Translations under genes and position numbers: made by a program
Shown: piece after piece, positions 22,543 through 32,036 of the stretch
Position numbering within the stretch: position 1 is the first letter of the stretch
Layout: every line of letters begins with the position of its first letter
The notes under the pieces: generated by a model
Told to the model about the DNA's origin: nothing
The model's input: the letters and a program-made list of their open reading frames with translations, nothing else
The model's database searches: none
IMG/VR virus record: IMGVR_UViG_3300025280_000031
Coordinates: 1-64,000 of that record
Length of the DNA stretch: 64,000 nucleotides
Direction: 5' to 3' (one strand)
From: a virus

Positions 22543-24003
22543 TTAATAATTACCGCCGTTGGATCCAGCTGAAGCAGGCGATGGCGCCAGTTGCCCCTCT
22601 GATATTGAAAATTTTGTTACTACTCCTTTCACTTTCGTAAATCCTTTCATCTCCATATTAATATACTCTACTGTGTGTCCGTTGTCAAGATCTTTTTTAT
22701 CAAAATATATAAAAATTCTACTTGCATTCCTCATTATTTGATCAAGCCTTGGTTCTGAAATTTTTATTCCTTCCTCTTTTGCTTTCATAGAAATATACAT
22801 TTTTAAAAGTTTTTGTGATGACCATTTAGATAATTCTTCTTCTGTAATCATTTTTCTTTCTATAATTGTCCTAGAAAGTGTTGCGTACCCTGAAGTCGGT
22901 CTCCCCGCCTTAATCCAAATTTGATTCGCGCAACTTTCTTGTTTTTCAACTATAATTTTTGGAAACGAAGAAACGTATTCATTGTAAAATTCAAACAAAA
23001 ACATTGCTATTGAATAAACATCGTGTCGATATGCCCTAGTATAATACGTATCAAATAAATTTGCAACTGAATTTGGCTGCAAATATTTTTCTATTTTTTC
23101 TCCTTTCAACTCATATTGTAATTCTATAAGGCCGGTGGCCGATGTTGCTTCCGTAATTTCCCTGCACTTTTCTCTAATCTTTTTCTCTTCTTCGGGAATA
23201 TCATATGGAGGCAGATCAGATTCCCTGTCACCCCTAATCCAATACCTCTGCATTTGAGGAGAAGAAATATTAGCGACCAACCTCCATGGAGCGTTCTTAT
23301 CTACATAAAAGCCGTATTGTTTTACAATGGCATGATAAAAATCGAAATTGAGATCATCAATGTACTCCCCTTTTTTATTATCATCGTCATGATCATCAAA
23401 AGAGATCTCCAACATAAGTCCGCTAATTAAAGGTGAGCAATATTGCGATTTTACAAAACCGGATGGTGTTATCGGGACTCTTGAACCCGATATCTTAAAA
23501 AACTCAAAAAAGAATTTGACGAAATCATCAAAATTTTTAACTTGTGCATCTCTAAATGTAGAACGCAAGTAATCTTTCATAAAAACATCAAAATATCTTT
23601 TAATGTGTTCCTCAAACAAAGGTAGAGCATGTACAAGGCCTTTCTTCACAGTAAAATCTCTTATTACACTATGTTTACTTATGGTCGGGCCACCAAATCT
23701 CCCCGTGTATGTTAAAATATTATCAATTCTTCTTTTCAAATCAGTGAACGCGTCAGCGACAAAGTCAAGAACATAAATTCCATCATCTGTTAGCATTTTT
23801 AACTTATCTTGCGATGCAAAAACATCGTCGCCAATAAAAACAGCATTGTTTCGTTGATCAACTCTACCATAAAAATTCTTTTCATACCACAGATCTATTG
23901 GTTCAGGATCGCGAAAGGTATCAAAATTATCTACACCAATAATTGATCCATCAAATTGATGATAATCTTGTCTGTCTTCAAACATGTCTATTGTAGATGC
24001 CAT
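22543..24003 (-). CDS. putative tail/baseplate structural protein, 486 aa
   Basis: I do not recognise a family. The protein is mixed, with aromatic-rich helical stretches (FVKFFFEFFKISG, FDTYYTRAYRHDVYSIAMFL) and a Gly/Ser/Ala-rich C-terminus. It has no signal peptide, cysteine motif or nucleotide site. It is the last gene of the baseplate/tail cluster, sharing one base with the 1043-aa gene upstream, so a virion or baseplate-wedge role is likely by position only. Confidence 0.55.
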   Translation of the reverse strand: MASTIDMFEDRQDYHQFDGSIIGVDNFDTFRDPEPIDLWYEKNFYGRVDQRNNAVFIGDDVFASQDKLKMLTDDGIYVLDFVADAFTDLKRRIDNILTYTGRFGGPTISKHSVIRDFTVKKGLVHALPLFEEHIKRYFDVFMKDYLRSTFRDAQVKNFDDFVKFFFEFFKISGSRVPITPSGFVKSQYCSPLISGLMLEISFDDHDDDNKKGEYIDDLNFDFYHAIVKQYGFYVDKNAPWRLVANISSPQMQRYWIRGDRESDLPPYDIPEEEKKIREKCREITEATSATGLIELQYELKGEKIEKYLQPNSVANLFDTYYTRAYRHDVYSIAMFLFEFYNEYVSSFPKIIVEKQESCANQIWIKAGRPTSGYATLSRTIIERKMITEEELSKWSSQKLLKMYISMKAKEEGIKISEPRLDQIMRNASRIFIYFDKKDLDNGHTVEYINMEMKGFTKVKGVVTKFSISEGQLAPSPASAGSNGGNY

Positions 24004-27000
24004 TAATTGGTCTCTCCTGCCGGTTTCGCCTCTTCGAAAACTCCTTGAGGCAGTGGAGTTTGAGGAGGCGGCGCGGCGTGTTTAAGGATGGTGCTCTTCT
24101 TTAATTTAGCGATAGTGGCCTTTCTTGAGGACCTATCGCTACTGGTGGGACTATTAGAATCAGGAGGAACTGTTCCTATTTGTTCCCATAATAATGGATT
24201 AAGGCCTTTGATGTCGGTGCCTCCCGAGTAGTTGGAAGGGGCGCCCCAACCCTTTGGCTCCCCAAAATCAACGAATCCTCGGATGGGTACAGCTGCTTCA
24301 TTTGGTGTTGGTCTTGTCATGGTCCCGCCAAAATCTGTCCAAAGTGCTTGAACTTTTGTTTGCCAATCTAATCTTCCGCTTCCAGGAAGGAGAACAACAG
24401 TGTTGGAAGCCTTTGTCATCAAAAAATATCCACCCAGCCCCAAAGCTCTAGAGTGTGAACCCTCTTGAGCAGGATCTTGAAACCAAGCAATAGGAAATCT
24501 GATATGAATATGTCTTCCTGGCCTGAACAGTGTATTACCATAAACCGTAAAATCACAGTTATAGGGTTCGCTCCAGTGAACATTTTTTTGTAGATATCCA
24601 GCATCATGAGCTTTTGCTTCTAGCCAAAAAGGTTGATCAGTTTTTGTAAACGATATCTGCTGCAGTGGAGAATTGTATTGGCCTGGAACCAAATGATACA
24701 ATCCATATTTATTATCTTGCTCTTTGTCATTAGATTTTAAATAGCCGGGTTTATTTGATACGTCGAACATGTATAAAATTCTCTCATCTCGTACTATTGA
24801 TTCTACAGTAGTCTCATTACTGACAGTTGTAAATCTTTTGGGGCGGCCATTGGCGAGGGCGTTCTCGTTTCGAACGAGATAATATGAGTCATCATTATTT
24901 ACATCTTCCACGAGTTTTTTTTGTTGAATGCTATATTTTGAATTAAAGTCAACTCTTGGAACATCCAGATAATCAACACCGGGAATCATTGTTATGACAG
25001 GATCTCCAGGAAGTTTTGCTCTGTTTGTCAGAGATGCCTTAACCAAGTAAGCAAAGCTGTCACTTAAAAAAGTTTTAAAATAATACACATCTTTGAATAC
25101 GGAAGTGACAAATTTAAACCAAAACTCTTGCCAAAGTTTTAATGAAATAGGAACCTTTGCAATATTGATAAGTTTGTGATGACCAGTTTGGTGGTCTATA
25201 TATTCTATATTCCCCAAAATTACTTTTAATAAACCCTCATTCCCCGCACTCCAAAAATCGACGTCTAAGTTTTTTTTCCCTGCATTAACTTTGATAACGT
25301 CTAAGACAACATCCAACAGGTCTCCGTAATAAAACCAATATACAAAATGTTTGTTTTCGGCGGTCCCTTTATCTCCGCCCATGCGATTTTGAATAAATTT
25401 GCCATATGCAACGGCATCTAAATTAGTCTGGTTAAGATAGGCCGCATAATGAATTTGTTCATTTTGAAGCGCTTCGAGTTGTTCTTTCAGCGCTTTAGGG
25501 TCCGGAGATGGTAAGCCTTTGCCAAAAAATGATTTTTTAAGCGCAGACATGGAGGACATATAGCCATTCGAGAACCTTTGATAATCTTTCATCTGTTTTC
25601 TTAATACAGCTTTTTCGAACGGATCTTTAGTCTTTTTAATAGCAGCACGGAGTTTTTTTGGATCTATGCTGCTGTTTTTAATAAAGTCTTCTCTATTGTT
25701 AGAGTAATTTTCAAACTCCTTCGAATCAACTTTTAAATTATAAATCTTTCCATGATCGTTCAATTTGCATATAATTCTTTTATAAATATCTAATTTACTA
25801 ACTGGAGATAACAGCATTTTATCTTCAAAGTTGCCCCTTTCTGAAGTTGCTTTTAGGTAATCTGCAACGATGTCGAAGGGGTTATGGTGCCTGCCCGGAG
25901 CCTCCGTGTACCGGTACCATGCGAAACCATGCTGCTCTTCCGGGGTGGAAAGAGTCTCGGCCATCATGACCGCGGCGGTGGCGCCGATCCGTTGATTTGG
26001 CGTTGCAGCGCCCTCCTTTGAGCGGCGCGACTCTTCGCGGAGCACAACACCAAGATCTAGATCTTCCACAATTTCGCGTTCTTCCGGGGTCATTCCCGGA
26101 ATCAGTTTTAACAGACCTCTAGCTTTTTGAGCTTTAGCTTCTAATCCTTTAAGTTTTTGTTCAAAATTTTCATTTTCCCTTACCAGAATATTAGCATCAT
26201 CTGATATAAAAGCCTGCTCAATTGAGCCAACAAATTGTATATCCATTTCAAATCCAAAATCAGAAGATGAAAAAATAGGCAGAAATGTATGTTTTACAAG
26301 TGTCAAATATAATATGACTTTATTACTCGTTATAGCATCTTTAAAATTTTTGGCAGCTGAAATCGCGCCTTCTCCAGATAGCCCTTGTTCTATAAAAGCA
26401 TCCAAAAGTCTTTGCTCGGACGGAGGAGCGTACCCCACTTCAATTTTTATTCTATAGTCTTTTTGGTGGTAATCCCGATGTGCGGTACTGCCCCTTGCTA
26501 ATTCATCTTGAGATCTGAATTTGGATGCACCATCTTCAGCTCGCGCCCCTCTTCTGTAAATAAGATTGTAAAAGCCATACTTTTCTTTTTTGCTGTTATC
26601 ATATTCATGAAATAGTGCTCCTGGAGATTCAAAATAAAGTTTTAGTTTGCAATTGATCCAATAGTCTATATCTCCCGGATGAGAACCTAAATAATCCCAT
26701 GAAAAAGATCGAAAACCAACACGCAAACCTTTGCGATCTCTTGTTATATCATCAAATGGTAAACCGGATGGATCTTTGGCGTTATTAAAAGGAAGAAGAA
26801 GCTCTTTATAGCTGTCTTTGCTCATGCCCTCGACCAAATAAAGTTTTAAATATGGCTGTAAGTCTCCTAATATAGAACGAGGAACGTTTTCTATTAAGGA
26901 TTGACCTTTGTCTGCTTTTGTTATTTCATTTAAAAAAAGAGATGAATCCCAGCGAGGATCCATCATGATAAAATTTTTAAAACTTTGCCTCAAAGGAAAC

Positions 27001-27134
27001 CCTTTCATCTTGTCGAACTCTGATAAGAAATCGACCAAAAACGTTTGTTCCGCATACGGAGGCAACCTATGTTTATTTTCGGAATCGAATCCAGTAACTT
27101 TCGCTAATAATTCGCTAGTTTCGTCGGTGGTCAT
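24003..27134 (-). CDS. large putative baseplate/tail structural protein, 1043 aa
   Basis: A large protein with no motif I can name. The N-terminal 300 residues mix strands and helices (SFSWDYLGSHPGDIDYWIN, FGFEMDIQFVGSIEQAF). Residues about 340-400 hold an Ala/Glu-rich, GC-rich coding patch. The second half has strand-rich stretches (VYGNTLFRPGRHIHIRFPIAWF) like a particle-forming domain. The C-terminus is a disordered Pro/Ser/Lys-rich tail. Position between the LysM wedge gene and the 486-aa gene points to a baseplate component, perhaps a hub or wedge protein. No enzymatic site is visible. Confidence 0.6.
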   Translation of the reverse strand: MTTDETSELLAKVTGFDSENKHRLPPYAEQTFLVDFLSEFDKMKGFPLRQSFKNFIMMDPRWDSSLFLNEITKADKGQSLIENVPRSILGDLQPYLKLYLVEGMSKDSYKELLLPFNNAKDPSGLPFDDITRDRKGLRVGFRSFSWDYLGSHPGDIDYWINCKLKLYFESPGALFHEYDNSKKEKYGFYNLIYRRGARAEDGASKFRSQDELARGSTAHRDYHQKDYRIKIEVGYAPPSEQRLLDAFIEQGLSGEGAISAAKNFKDAITSNKVILYLTLVKHTFLPIFSSSDFGFEMDIQFVGSIEQAFISDDANILVRENENFEQKLKGLEAKAQKARGLLKLIPGMTPEEREIVEDLDLGVVLREESRRSKEGAATPNQRIGATAAVMMAETLSTPEEQHGFAWYRYTEAPGRHHNPFDIVADYLKATSERGNFEDKMLLSPVSKLDIYKRIICKLNDHGKIYNLKVDSKEFENYSNNREDFIKNSSIDPKKLRAAIKKTKDPFEKAVLRKQMKDYQRFSNGYMSSMSALKKSFFGKGLPSPDPKALKEQLEALQNEQIHYAAYLNQTNLDAVAYGKFIQNRMGGDKGTAENKHFVYWFYYGDLLDVVLDVIKVNAGKKNLDVDFWSAGNEGLLKVILGNIEYIDHQTGHHKLINIAKVPISLKLWQEFWFKFVTSVFKDVYYFKTFLSDSFAYLVKASLTNRAKLPGDPVITMIPGVDYLDVPRVDFNSKYSIQQKKLVEDVNNDDSYYLVRNENALANGRPKRFTTVSNETTVESIVRDERILYMFDVSNKPGYLKSNDKEQDNKYGLYHLVPGQYNSPLQQISFTKTDQPFWLEAKAHDAGYLQKNVHWSEPYNCDFTVYGNTLFRPGRHIHIRFPIAWFQDPAQEGSHSRALGLGGYFLMTKASNTVVLLPGSGRLDWQTKVQALWTDFGGTMTRPTPNEAAVPIRGFVDFGEPKGWGAPSNYSGGTDIKGLNPLLWEQIGTVPPDSNSPTSSDRSSRKATIAKLKKSTILKHAAPPPQTPLPQGVFEEAKPAGETN

Positions 27135-27147
27135 AATAAATTTCCCA

Positions 27148-27483
27148 TCAATAAAAATGCCTCAATACATTCTCTAGAGGCAGAGGAATATAAATAACTC
27201 TGCCAATTGTAATGTCTGTTTCTAATGGCATTTGATTATACCAAGCGACGACCCACCAATAAGTTGGGTCATCGTAATGTTCAGCTGCCAATTTATAATA
27301 TCTGTCCCCCAAAGACCAAACGTGAGGAATAGAATTGAGTTGAGCACGAATTGATGCGTCCAAAAAAGGAATCTTTGGGGTTTTATATTGGTTTATATAA
27401 CTTACGCCTCTTTTTAAAAAGAACTCTCTATAAAGACCGCTTGCATTTATTTTGGTTTTTCTATTTTTATATCTGCTTGGCAT
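27148..27483 (-). CDS. LysM-domain baseplate wedge protein (gp53-like)
   Basis: The 111-residue protein has a LysM-like fold in its second half: HVWSLGDRYYKLAAEHY, DPTYWWVVAWYNQ and VIYIPLPLENVL. T4 gp53, a baseplate wedge subunit, also consists of a small domain with a LysM motif, and the position between tail tube and large baseplate genes agrees. It probably joins wedges around the hub. The basic N-terminus (MPSRYKNRKTK) may contact another wedge protein. Confidence 0.75.
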   Translation of the reverse strand: MPSRYKNRKTKINASGLYREFFLKRGVSYINQYKTPKIPFLDASIRAQLNSIPHVWSLGDRYYKLAAEHYDDPTYWWVVAWYNQMPLETDITIGRVIYIPLPLENVLRHFY

Positions 27484-27489
27484 TATTTT

Positions 27490-28575
27490 TTAAAAAGTCT
27501 CCTCACTTCCTGCAGGCGCCTTTAGATCCGGATTCGCGAGGAGGGCCGCGGTGTCTTCAGGGTGGATACCAAAACCCAACGAGGTGAGTCCTCCGACGAG
27601 GGTGACGGTCGCCCCGGCGATTTCGGCCTCTGCAGCTTCTCCTCCCGCGGGGGGATCGCCAGCGGGTGCTGCAGACTGGCCATCGGCTGTTTGGTTTGCA
27701 TCGATCTTTTGCGCGGCTATTTCTTCGGCCGAGTAGACTGCGCCAGGGAAGCCCGCGTCGAATTCCGCCAATCGAATAGCGTTAGCAAATTCTGCATTTG
27801 CACCATGTACAGGCTTGCCTTTTGGTTGGACATCGGTTGCTTCACCTTCTTTTGTGTTTACTCCATATGGATAATCCGAAACATCATTTTTATTGACAGT
27901 AAATACTGCAATATCACTATCCGTCCTCCAACCAGGACTTCTTTCATAAACTGGAAAGAATGTAAAACTTAAATTTATTGTTTGCGGATACACCAAATGG
28001 TCTTGACCGAGAGCGCGCTCGGAGGGTTTTATAGGTCTTTTTACTTCTTTTGCACCCGCCAACGATGAAGGGGCATGAAAAAGTATTCCACCTTCTGGAT
28101 CAATTCTATAGAGAAGATTTGAAATGTAACCTTGTAATCCGGTTTGCCATGCATCTCCCCATGGAATTCCTGGAGCACCAATTAAATTAAGAAATCTAAC
28201 TTTAAATATTGGAGAACCTCCAAGTTTTGTTATCATTCCATCTCCATCGGCTTGTTGTTCTGGATAAAGCATATTTGTTAATAAAGATACTTTTGCCAAA
28301 TTGTCTCTCGCCTCTGCTAAACCAGAAGCAACAGCAGCAAAAGCTATATCAATTTGTCTTACAGTGCTTTTCCACTTTTTAATTGGCTCTGTTTGCCCAA
28401 TAAAGAATTGATCATCATACGACGTATTATACACATCATTAAAATCTTTCATAAATGCTTTAAATCTAACAGTTTTTCTACTGTTTATATGAAAGATCTC
28501 GATATAAAAACCATATTTATTTGCCATGGAATTTGTAGGATCTACTTTTAATTCTGGTATTATTTTATATGGCAT
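27490..28575 (-). CDS. putative baseplate hub / tail-tube cap protein (gp54/gp48-like)
   Basis: The 361-residue protein has FKAFMKDFNDVYNTSYDDQ, KWKSTVRQIDIAFAAVA, LAKVSLLTNMLYPEQ and INLSFTFFPVYERSP, a strand-helix-strand pattern like tail-tube initiator and gp48/gp54-type proteins. The final 90 residues are an Ala/Gly/Pro/Glu-rich linker encoded by unusually GC-rich DNA and ending in a hydrophobic ATVTLVGGLTSLGF. It lies directly after the tape-measure gene, where proteins at the tube tip are usually found. Assignment is by position and pattern, not by a decisive motif. Confidence 0.55.
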   Translation of the reverse strand: MPYKIIPELKVDPTNSMANKYGFYIEIFHINSRKTVRFKAFMKDFNDVYNTSYDDQFFIGQTEPIKKWKSTVRQIDIAFAAVASGLAEARDNLAKVSLLTNMLYPEQQADGDGMITKLGGSPIFKVRFLNLIGAPGIPWGDAWQTGLQGYISNLLYRIDPEGGILFHAPSSLAGAKEVKRPIKPSERALGQDHLVYPQTINLSFTFFPVYERSPGWRTDSDIAVFTVNKNDVSDYPYGVNTKEGEATDVQPKGKPVHGANAEFANAIRLAEFDAGFPGAVYSAEEIAAQKIDANQTADGQSAAPAGDPPAGGEAAEAEIAGATVTLVGGLTSLGFGIHPEDTAALLANPDLKAPAGSEETF

Positions 28576-28583
28576 TTACTTAA

Positions 28584-30908
28584 TCAAGGCCCCTTTCCTT
28601 GTGCTTTTGCGCCGACGCCTGTTGTGGTCAGATTAGGTTGAGCTTGTATAAGTCTGAGCAGGGCATCGCTAGCAGACGCGCTTGAATTTAGTCCCTCTTT
28701 TGCTTCCTGCAGGGCGCGAGTAGTGCGGGTCAAATCGTCTTGTAAACGTTTAAGGTCTGCGCGGGCATCTGCGAGGTCTTGCGGCGCTGCTTTGGGCCCC
28801 CACCAGGTCTGCGCCTGCTGCATTCGCAGTTTTTGCCACTCAACCATCTTTTTCGCCTGCGGGACGGAGGTTGGTGTCCCTCCTAAGGGCGATGCTCCTT
28901 TCTTCTCTTTCAGCCTTTCTATTTTATCCTCATACATCTCCGTCAAGTTGAGCCAAGATTTAGCTTTGCCACCCAATGAACCAGCAATTTTACGTCGTAG
29001 TTTAGTTGCAGCGCCACCTATATCTATGTCACCAAAGGGGGTCTCAATTTTAACATCCTTAAGTAAACTAAGAAAATCCATAAGACCTCCTTTGAGTCCA
29101 ATGAGAAGCACGTTCCCCAGTGCTTTTGCAATGGGCGTTATAGTGTTTATCATATATTTTTTAAATTCTTTAATGCCAGCTGCAACTTCTGGATCGTTCA
29201 CCATTTCTTTATATATGGACCCCACTTTTAGTCCTACTCTTCTGATAAGAGCCGGCACTTCTCTAAGAAAATTTTTCAACTTTTCCTTATAGCCATTAAG
29301 AATTTTTAGACCTCGAGGACCAAGAAAGTCTTCAACATTATGCCACTGATCGTAAAGAAGGAGCAAAGAACCCGCCAAGCCTAACGGTCCAAACCATTTT
29401 GTTAGCATTGCAACTCCGCCGGCGAGCAGACCAATTTTTCCAATTGCTTGTTTGCTTTCAAAATTCATGTCTGCTAATCTAAGGATAACGTTACTAATCA
29501 TAGTCAATATAGGCCTAAAAGCTATTGCGAAACCCATTAATGCATTTTGAAAGTTCTCCCATATTTCTGTTGCCATTCTTGCAGCCTTTGTTAATATTGC
29601 CTGCTTCTTTGCAGCCTCTGAAGCCTTTTTTGCATGCATATCAAAAGCAACTAGCCCGCCTGCAAACAAATCATTAGCCTTGGACATGTCTCTAATGCCG
29701 GCTGCATGAGCATATGCCATCTTTGTAAATCTGCCCATCGATTTCCAAGACTGTCCAGAAGCTTCCATTTGAGCCAAAACTGTTCGAACTCTCTCATCCT
29801 CCTTCATATAAACCATCTCAATTGAATTAAGAAATGGTCCCCCCAACATAGCATTTAATCTACCAACTGACTGTGCGGATTTTTCAAAAGTATCAAATTG
29901 TCCAGCAACTGTTAATAAATCACTAATGCCCAAAGTAGTTGCGCTGGATTGGGTTAACAAACCTTTGAATACCTCTTCCATTCCCTCGCCATGAGCAGCA
30001 ATAACTACCGCAGCACTACCAAAATCTGATGCAGCGGTTCTTGCGCTAATTCCCGACGCCCTTGCAAATTGAATAATTCTTTCTGTTGCTGCTTTCGTCT
30101 CTCTGCCCGAGTCACCATAAGTTTTATTTAAAATTTGAATCATTCTAGCCGCTGAATCAGCAGTAATTCCAGCCTGATCGAGAACAGAAACAAATTTGAC
30201 TAACTCAATTCTTGTAGTTCTAGATGCTTCCCTAAATAATACTGTTTTATCATATAAAGACGCAGCAACTTTATTCACATTGCCAATCGCTAATCCTTGA
30301 GCCCTTAACGCATCGATACTCCCATCAATAACACTGGTATATTCACCTCCCGCTTGTGTTAATTTAAAGAATCCTGCTGCCTGTTGATCAAGAAATTTAT
30401 TAAATTTAATATTGAAATCAACTATTTGTTCTCCCAATTTCTTAAATTGATTATAAAGATATTTAACAGCGTCGAGAGCTTTTCCAATAGCACCAACAAG
30501 AACATCCATAATCATTGATGCTAATGATTCCACCACATTAATAATTGCTTTGAATGCCTTTTCAATTACTACCAAAACTGCAGTCCATGCAACAAGGGAC
30601 AATTTTATACTTTCAAATATCTTCCATGCATTCTTAAGTTCGGGTCCGAGATTAGCAAATACATTAACAAACTTACTGGCACGTCCCGTCATTTTGTTAA
30701 AAAGATCTGGCATTTTTGAGCCGGCCACGTTCATTTCCTTAAGATCTTTAGTTAATTTTTCAAACTTTGCAAGATCTTCTGGCTTCATGTCCTCCATGGC
30801 CTTATTCACGCTCATAAGCCTTTCTGCCAGTCTTATTGAGGCGGTATCAGATGCTTTCAATGCTTTCGCAAGTTCAGCAGCTTTTTCAGCTGGAGTTTTT
30901 TCTGGCAT
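28584..30908 (-). CDS. tail tape measure protein
   Basis: A 774-residue protein with the classic tape-measure layout: charged helical ends, Ala-rich coiled-coil stretches and hydrophobic segments in the middle (LSLVAWTAVLVVIEKAF near residue 105; IGLLAGGVAMLTKWFGPLGL near 490). Predicted length is consistent with a myovirus tail of modest size. The C-terminus is Ala/Gln/Gly-rich. It follows the tail chaperone pair as in most tailed phages. T4 instead uses gp29, which sits elsewhere, so this arrangement resembles simpler myoviruses. Confidence 0.88.
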   Translation of the reverse strand: MPEKTPAEKAAELAKALKASDTASIRLAERLMSVNKAMEDMKPEDLAKFEKLTKDLKEMNVAGSKMPDLFNKMTGRASKFVNVFANLGPELKNAWKIFESIKLSLVAWTAVLVVIEKAFKAIINVVESLASMIMDVLVGAIGKALDAVKYLYNQFKKLGEQIVDFNIKFNKFLDQQAAGFFKLTQAGGEYTSVIDGSIDALRAQGLAIGNVNKVAASLYDKTVLFREASRTTRIELVKFVSVLDQAGITADSAARMIQILNKTYGDSGRETKAATERIIQFARASGISARTAASDFGSAAVVIAAHGEGMEEVFKGLLTQSSATTLGISDLLTVAGQFDTFEKSAQSVGRLNAMLGGPFLNSIEMVYMKEDERVRTVLAQMEASGQSWKSMGRFTKMAYAHAAGIRDMSKANDLFAGGLVAFDMHAKKASEAAKKQAILTKAARMATEIWENFQNALMGFAIAFRPILTMISNVILRLADMNFESKQAIGKIGLLAGGVAMLTKWFGPLGLAGSLLLLYDQWHNVEDFLGPRGLKILNGYKEKLKNFLREVPALIRRVGLKVGSIYKEMVNDPEVAAGIKEFKKYMINTITPIAKALGNVLLIGLKGGLMDFLSLLKDVKIETPFGDIDIGGAATKLRRKIAGSLGGKAKSWLNLTEMYEDKIERLKEKKGASPLGGTPTSVPQAKKMVEWQKLRMQQAQTWWGPKAAPQDLADARADLKRLQDDLTRTTRALQEAKEGLNSSASASDALLRLIQAQPNLTTTGVGAKAQGKGP

Positions 30909-30949
30909 GATTTAAAGTCCTCAATAACAAATAACAAGCTATCCATGGA

Positions 30950-30957
30950 TAATTAGT
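30950..30957 (-). promoter_or_regulatory. late-promoter-like motif ACTAATTA
   Basis: ACTAATTA on the minus strand, 42 bases upstream of the tape-measure start, in the only non-coding gap (30909-30970) of this cluster. The same AAACTAATTA appears upstream of the neck gene and the 154-aa head gene, as a variant of ACTATTTA. A short palindrome ATCCATGGAT lies just downstream. Confidence 0.45.
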
Positions 30958-30970
30958 TTTATTTTAAACT

Positions 30971-31174
30971 TTATTCATCTTTAGAATTTGATTTCTGCTC
31001 CATTTCTTTTTGTTCAACTAACTTTTTAACAAACCAATTTCTTAACTTCACTGGCAAATTATACGCCTCAGTAAAGCTCCAGCCACCATAATATTTTAAA
31101 AAGAAGAATTGTTCATAAACATCTGCAATGTAATCTTCACTTAGGCCAAAAAAATTGTACCGTAATCGGTACAT
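30971..31174 (-). CDS. tail assembly chaperone, downstream frame
   Basis: The 67-residue frame encodes SEDYIADVYEQFFFLKYYGG, then AYNLPVKLRNWFVKKLVEQK, a short helical protein of the kind found as the distal part of tail assembly chaperones. It overlaps the 284-aa gene by 38 bases in another frame. Two expression routes are visible. An AGGAGG lies three bases before the ATG at 31174. Alternatively, a run of seven T (31148-31154) allows a +1 slip from TTT-TGG to TTT-GGC, fusing it to the upstream protein. Its place between tube and tape-measure genes fits the chaperone role. The open frame extends to 31231 but without a better start. Confidence 0.7.
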   Translation of the reverse strand: MYRLRYNFFGLSEDYIADVYEQFFFLKYYGGWSFTEAYNLPVKLRNWFVKKLVEQKEMEQKSNSKDE

Positions 31175-31991
31175 CAACCTCCTCGGCGTGGCCACAATTG
31201 TCACACTCAAACATGCTCGATAATTCGACATTTGGAGTTATTTCTGCATATGTATCTCGGAGAGATTTAGCATCAATTGCTGGAAGATTATCAATAACTG
31301 CATTTATTGTAGAAGGTTCACTCATACCATTGACTGAAACAATAATTGTTTTAAATTGATCTGTTAACAATGATTCTTGTAGTTTGAGTTTCTTTTTTCT
31401 AGTTGCCATGTTCAAAAGTTTTGTTTCATCTTTGCCTGTTAGCAGCTTAGTTTCAACAGTTATTTCAGTTAATGGAAGTTTGATAAGAAACGTCCCATTG
31501 TCTGTCAACTCTGCTCCAAGTTCTTTATGATTATCTGCATAATCTATCTTTAGGGCCTCATTTAAATCAAAAACATGCTCAGAATTATCTCCACAAGCTG
31601 GACAATCAATTCTAGATCCATATTCCGGCCCATAACCTGTTACTCTCGCAGCAACAGTAATTGCATTTTTATCACCAAGCAATAGATCTTGTGTTCGAAC
31701 TTTTTTATCAAGAAGAACATTCTGAATTAATTTATCAATGACAATTCCTTTTTTAATCAATGACTGCGAAGATAAAATATCTTCATCCTTTGCAGTCATA
31801 TAACGAATTTCAACTGATTCTTCGCCACATAAAGGGTGCCCTTCTGGATAATATCTTCCTCTGGATGGAAGATCTACAAACTCGGTAGGAGTTACAAAGG
31901 AAAGTGGGCTTTCATGCATTTCTTGCGGACTCAAATCTGAATCCTGGACTTCGACTCCCCCGAGCCTGTCCTGATTATTTCTAGTTGACAT
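31137..31991 (-). CDS. T4 baseplate/gp26-like protein, putative tail assembly chaperone
   Basis: The 284-residue protein begins with a polar 30-residue tail, then TPTEFVDLPSRGRYYPEGHP, a block typical of the T4 gp26-like baseplate family. Two CxxC motifs (CPACGDNSEHVF near residue 127 and CDNCGHAEEVDV near 270) probably form a zinc ribbon. The middle carries TVETKLLTGKDETKLLN. Its gene sits between the tail tube and tape-measure genes and is followed by an overlapping frame, the position of tail assembly chaperones in other tailed phages. It ends at a T-run, 18 bases before its stop, that could serve as a slip site. Confidence 0.78.
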   Translation of the reverse strand: MSTRNNQDRLGGVEVQDSDLSPQEMHESPLSFVTPTEFVDLPSRGRYYPEGHPLCGEESVEIRYMTAKDEDILSSQSLIKKGIVIDKLIQNVLLDKKVRTQDLLLGDKNAITVAARVTGYGPEYGSRIDCPACGDNSEHVFDLNEALKIDYADNHKELGAELTDNGTFLIKLPLTEITVETKLLTGKDETKLLNMATRKKKLKLQESLLTDQFKTIIVSVNGMSEPSTINAVIDNLPAIDAKSLRDTYAEITPNVELSSMFECDNCGHAEEVDVPITVQFFWPK

Positions 31992-32036
31992 ATTAACCTC
32001 TTTAGTATTATATTATAATGTCATTTCAATTAAATG

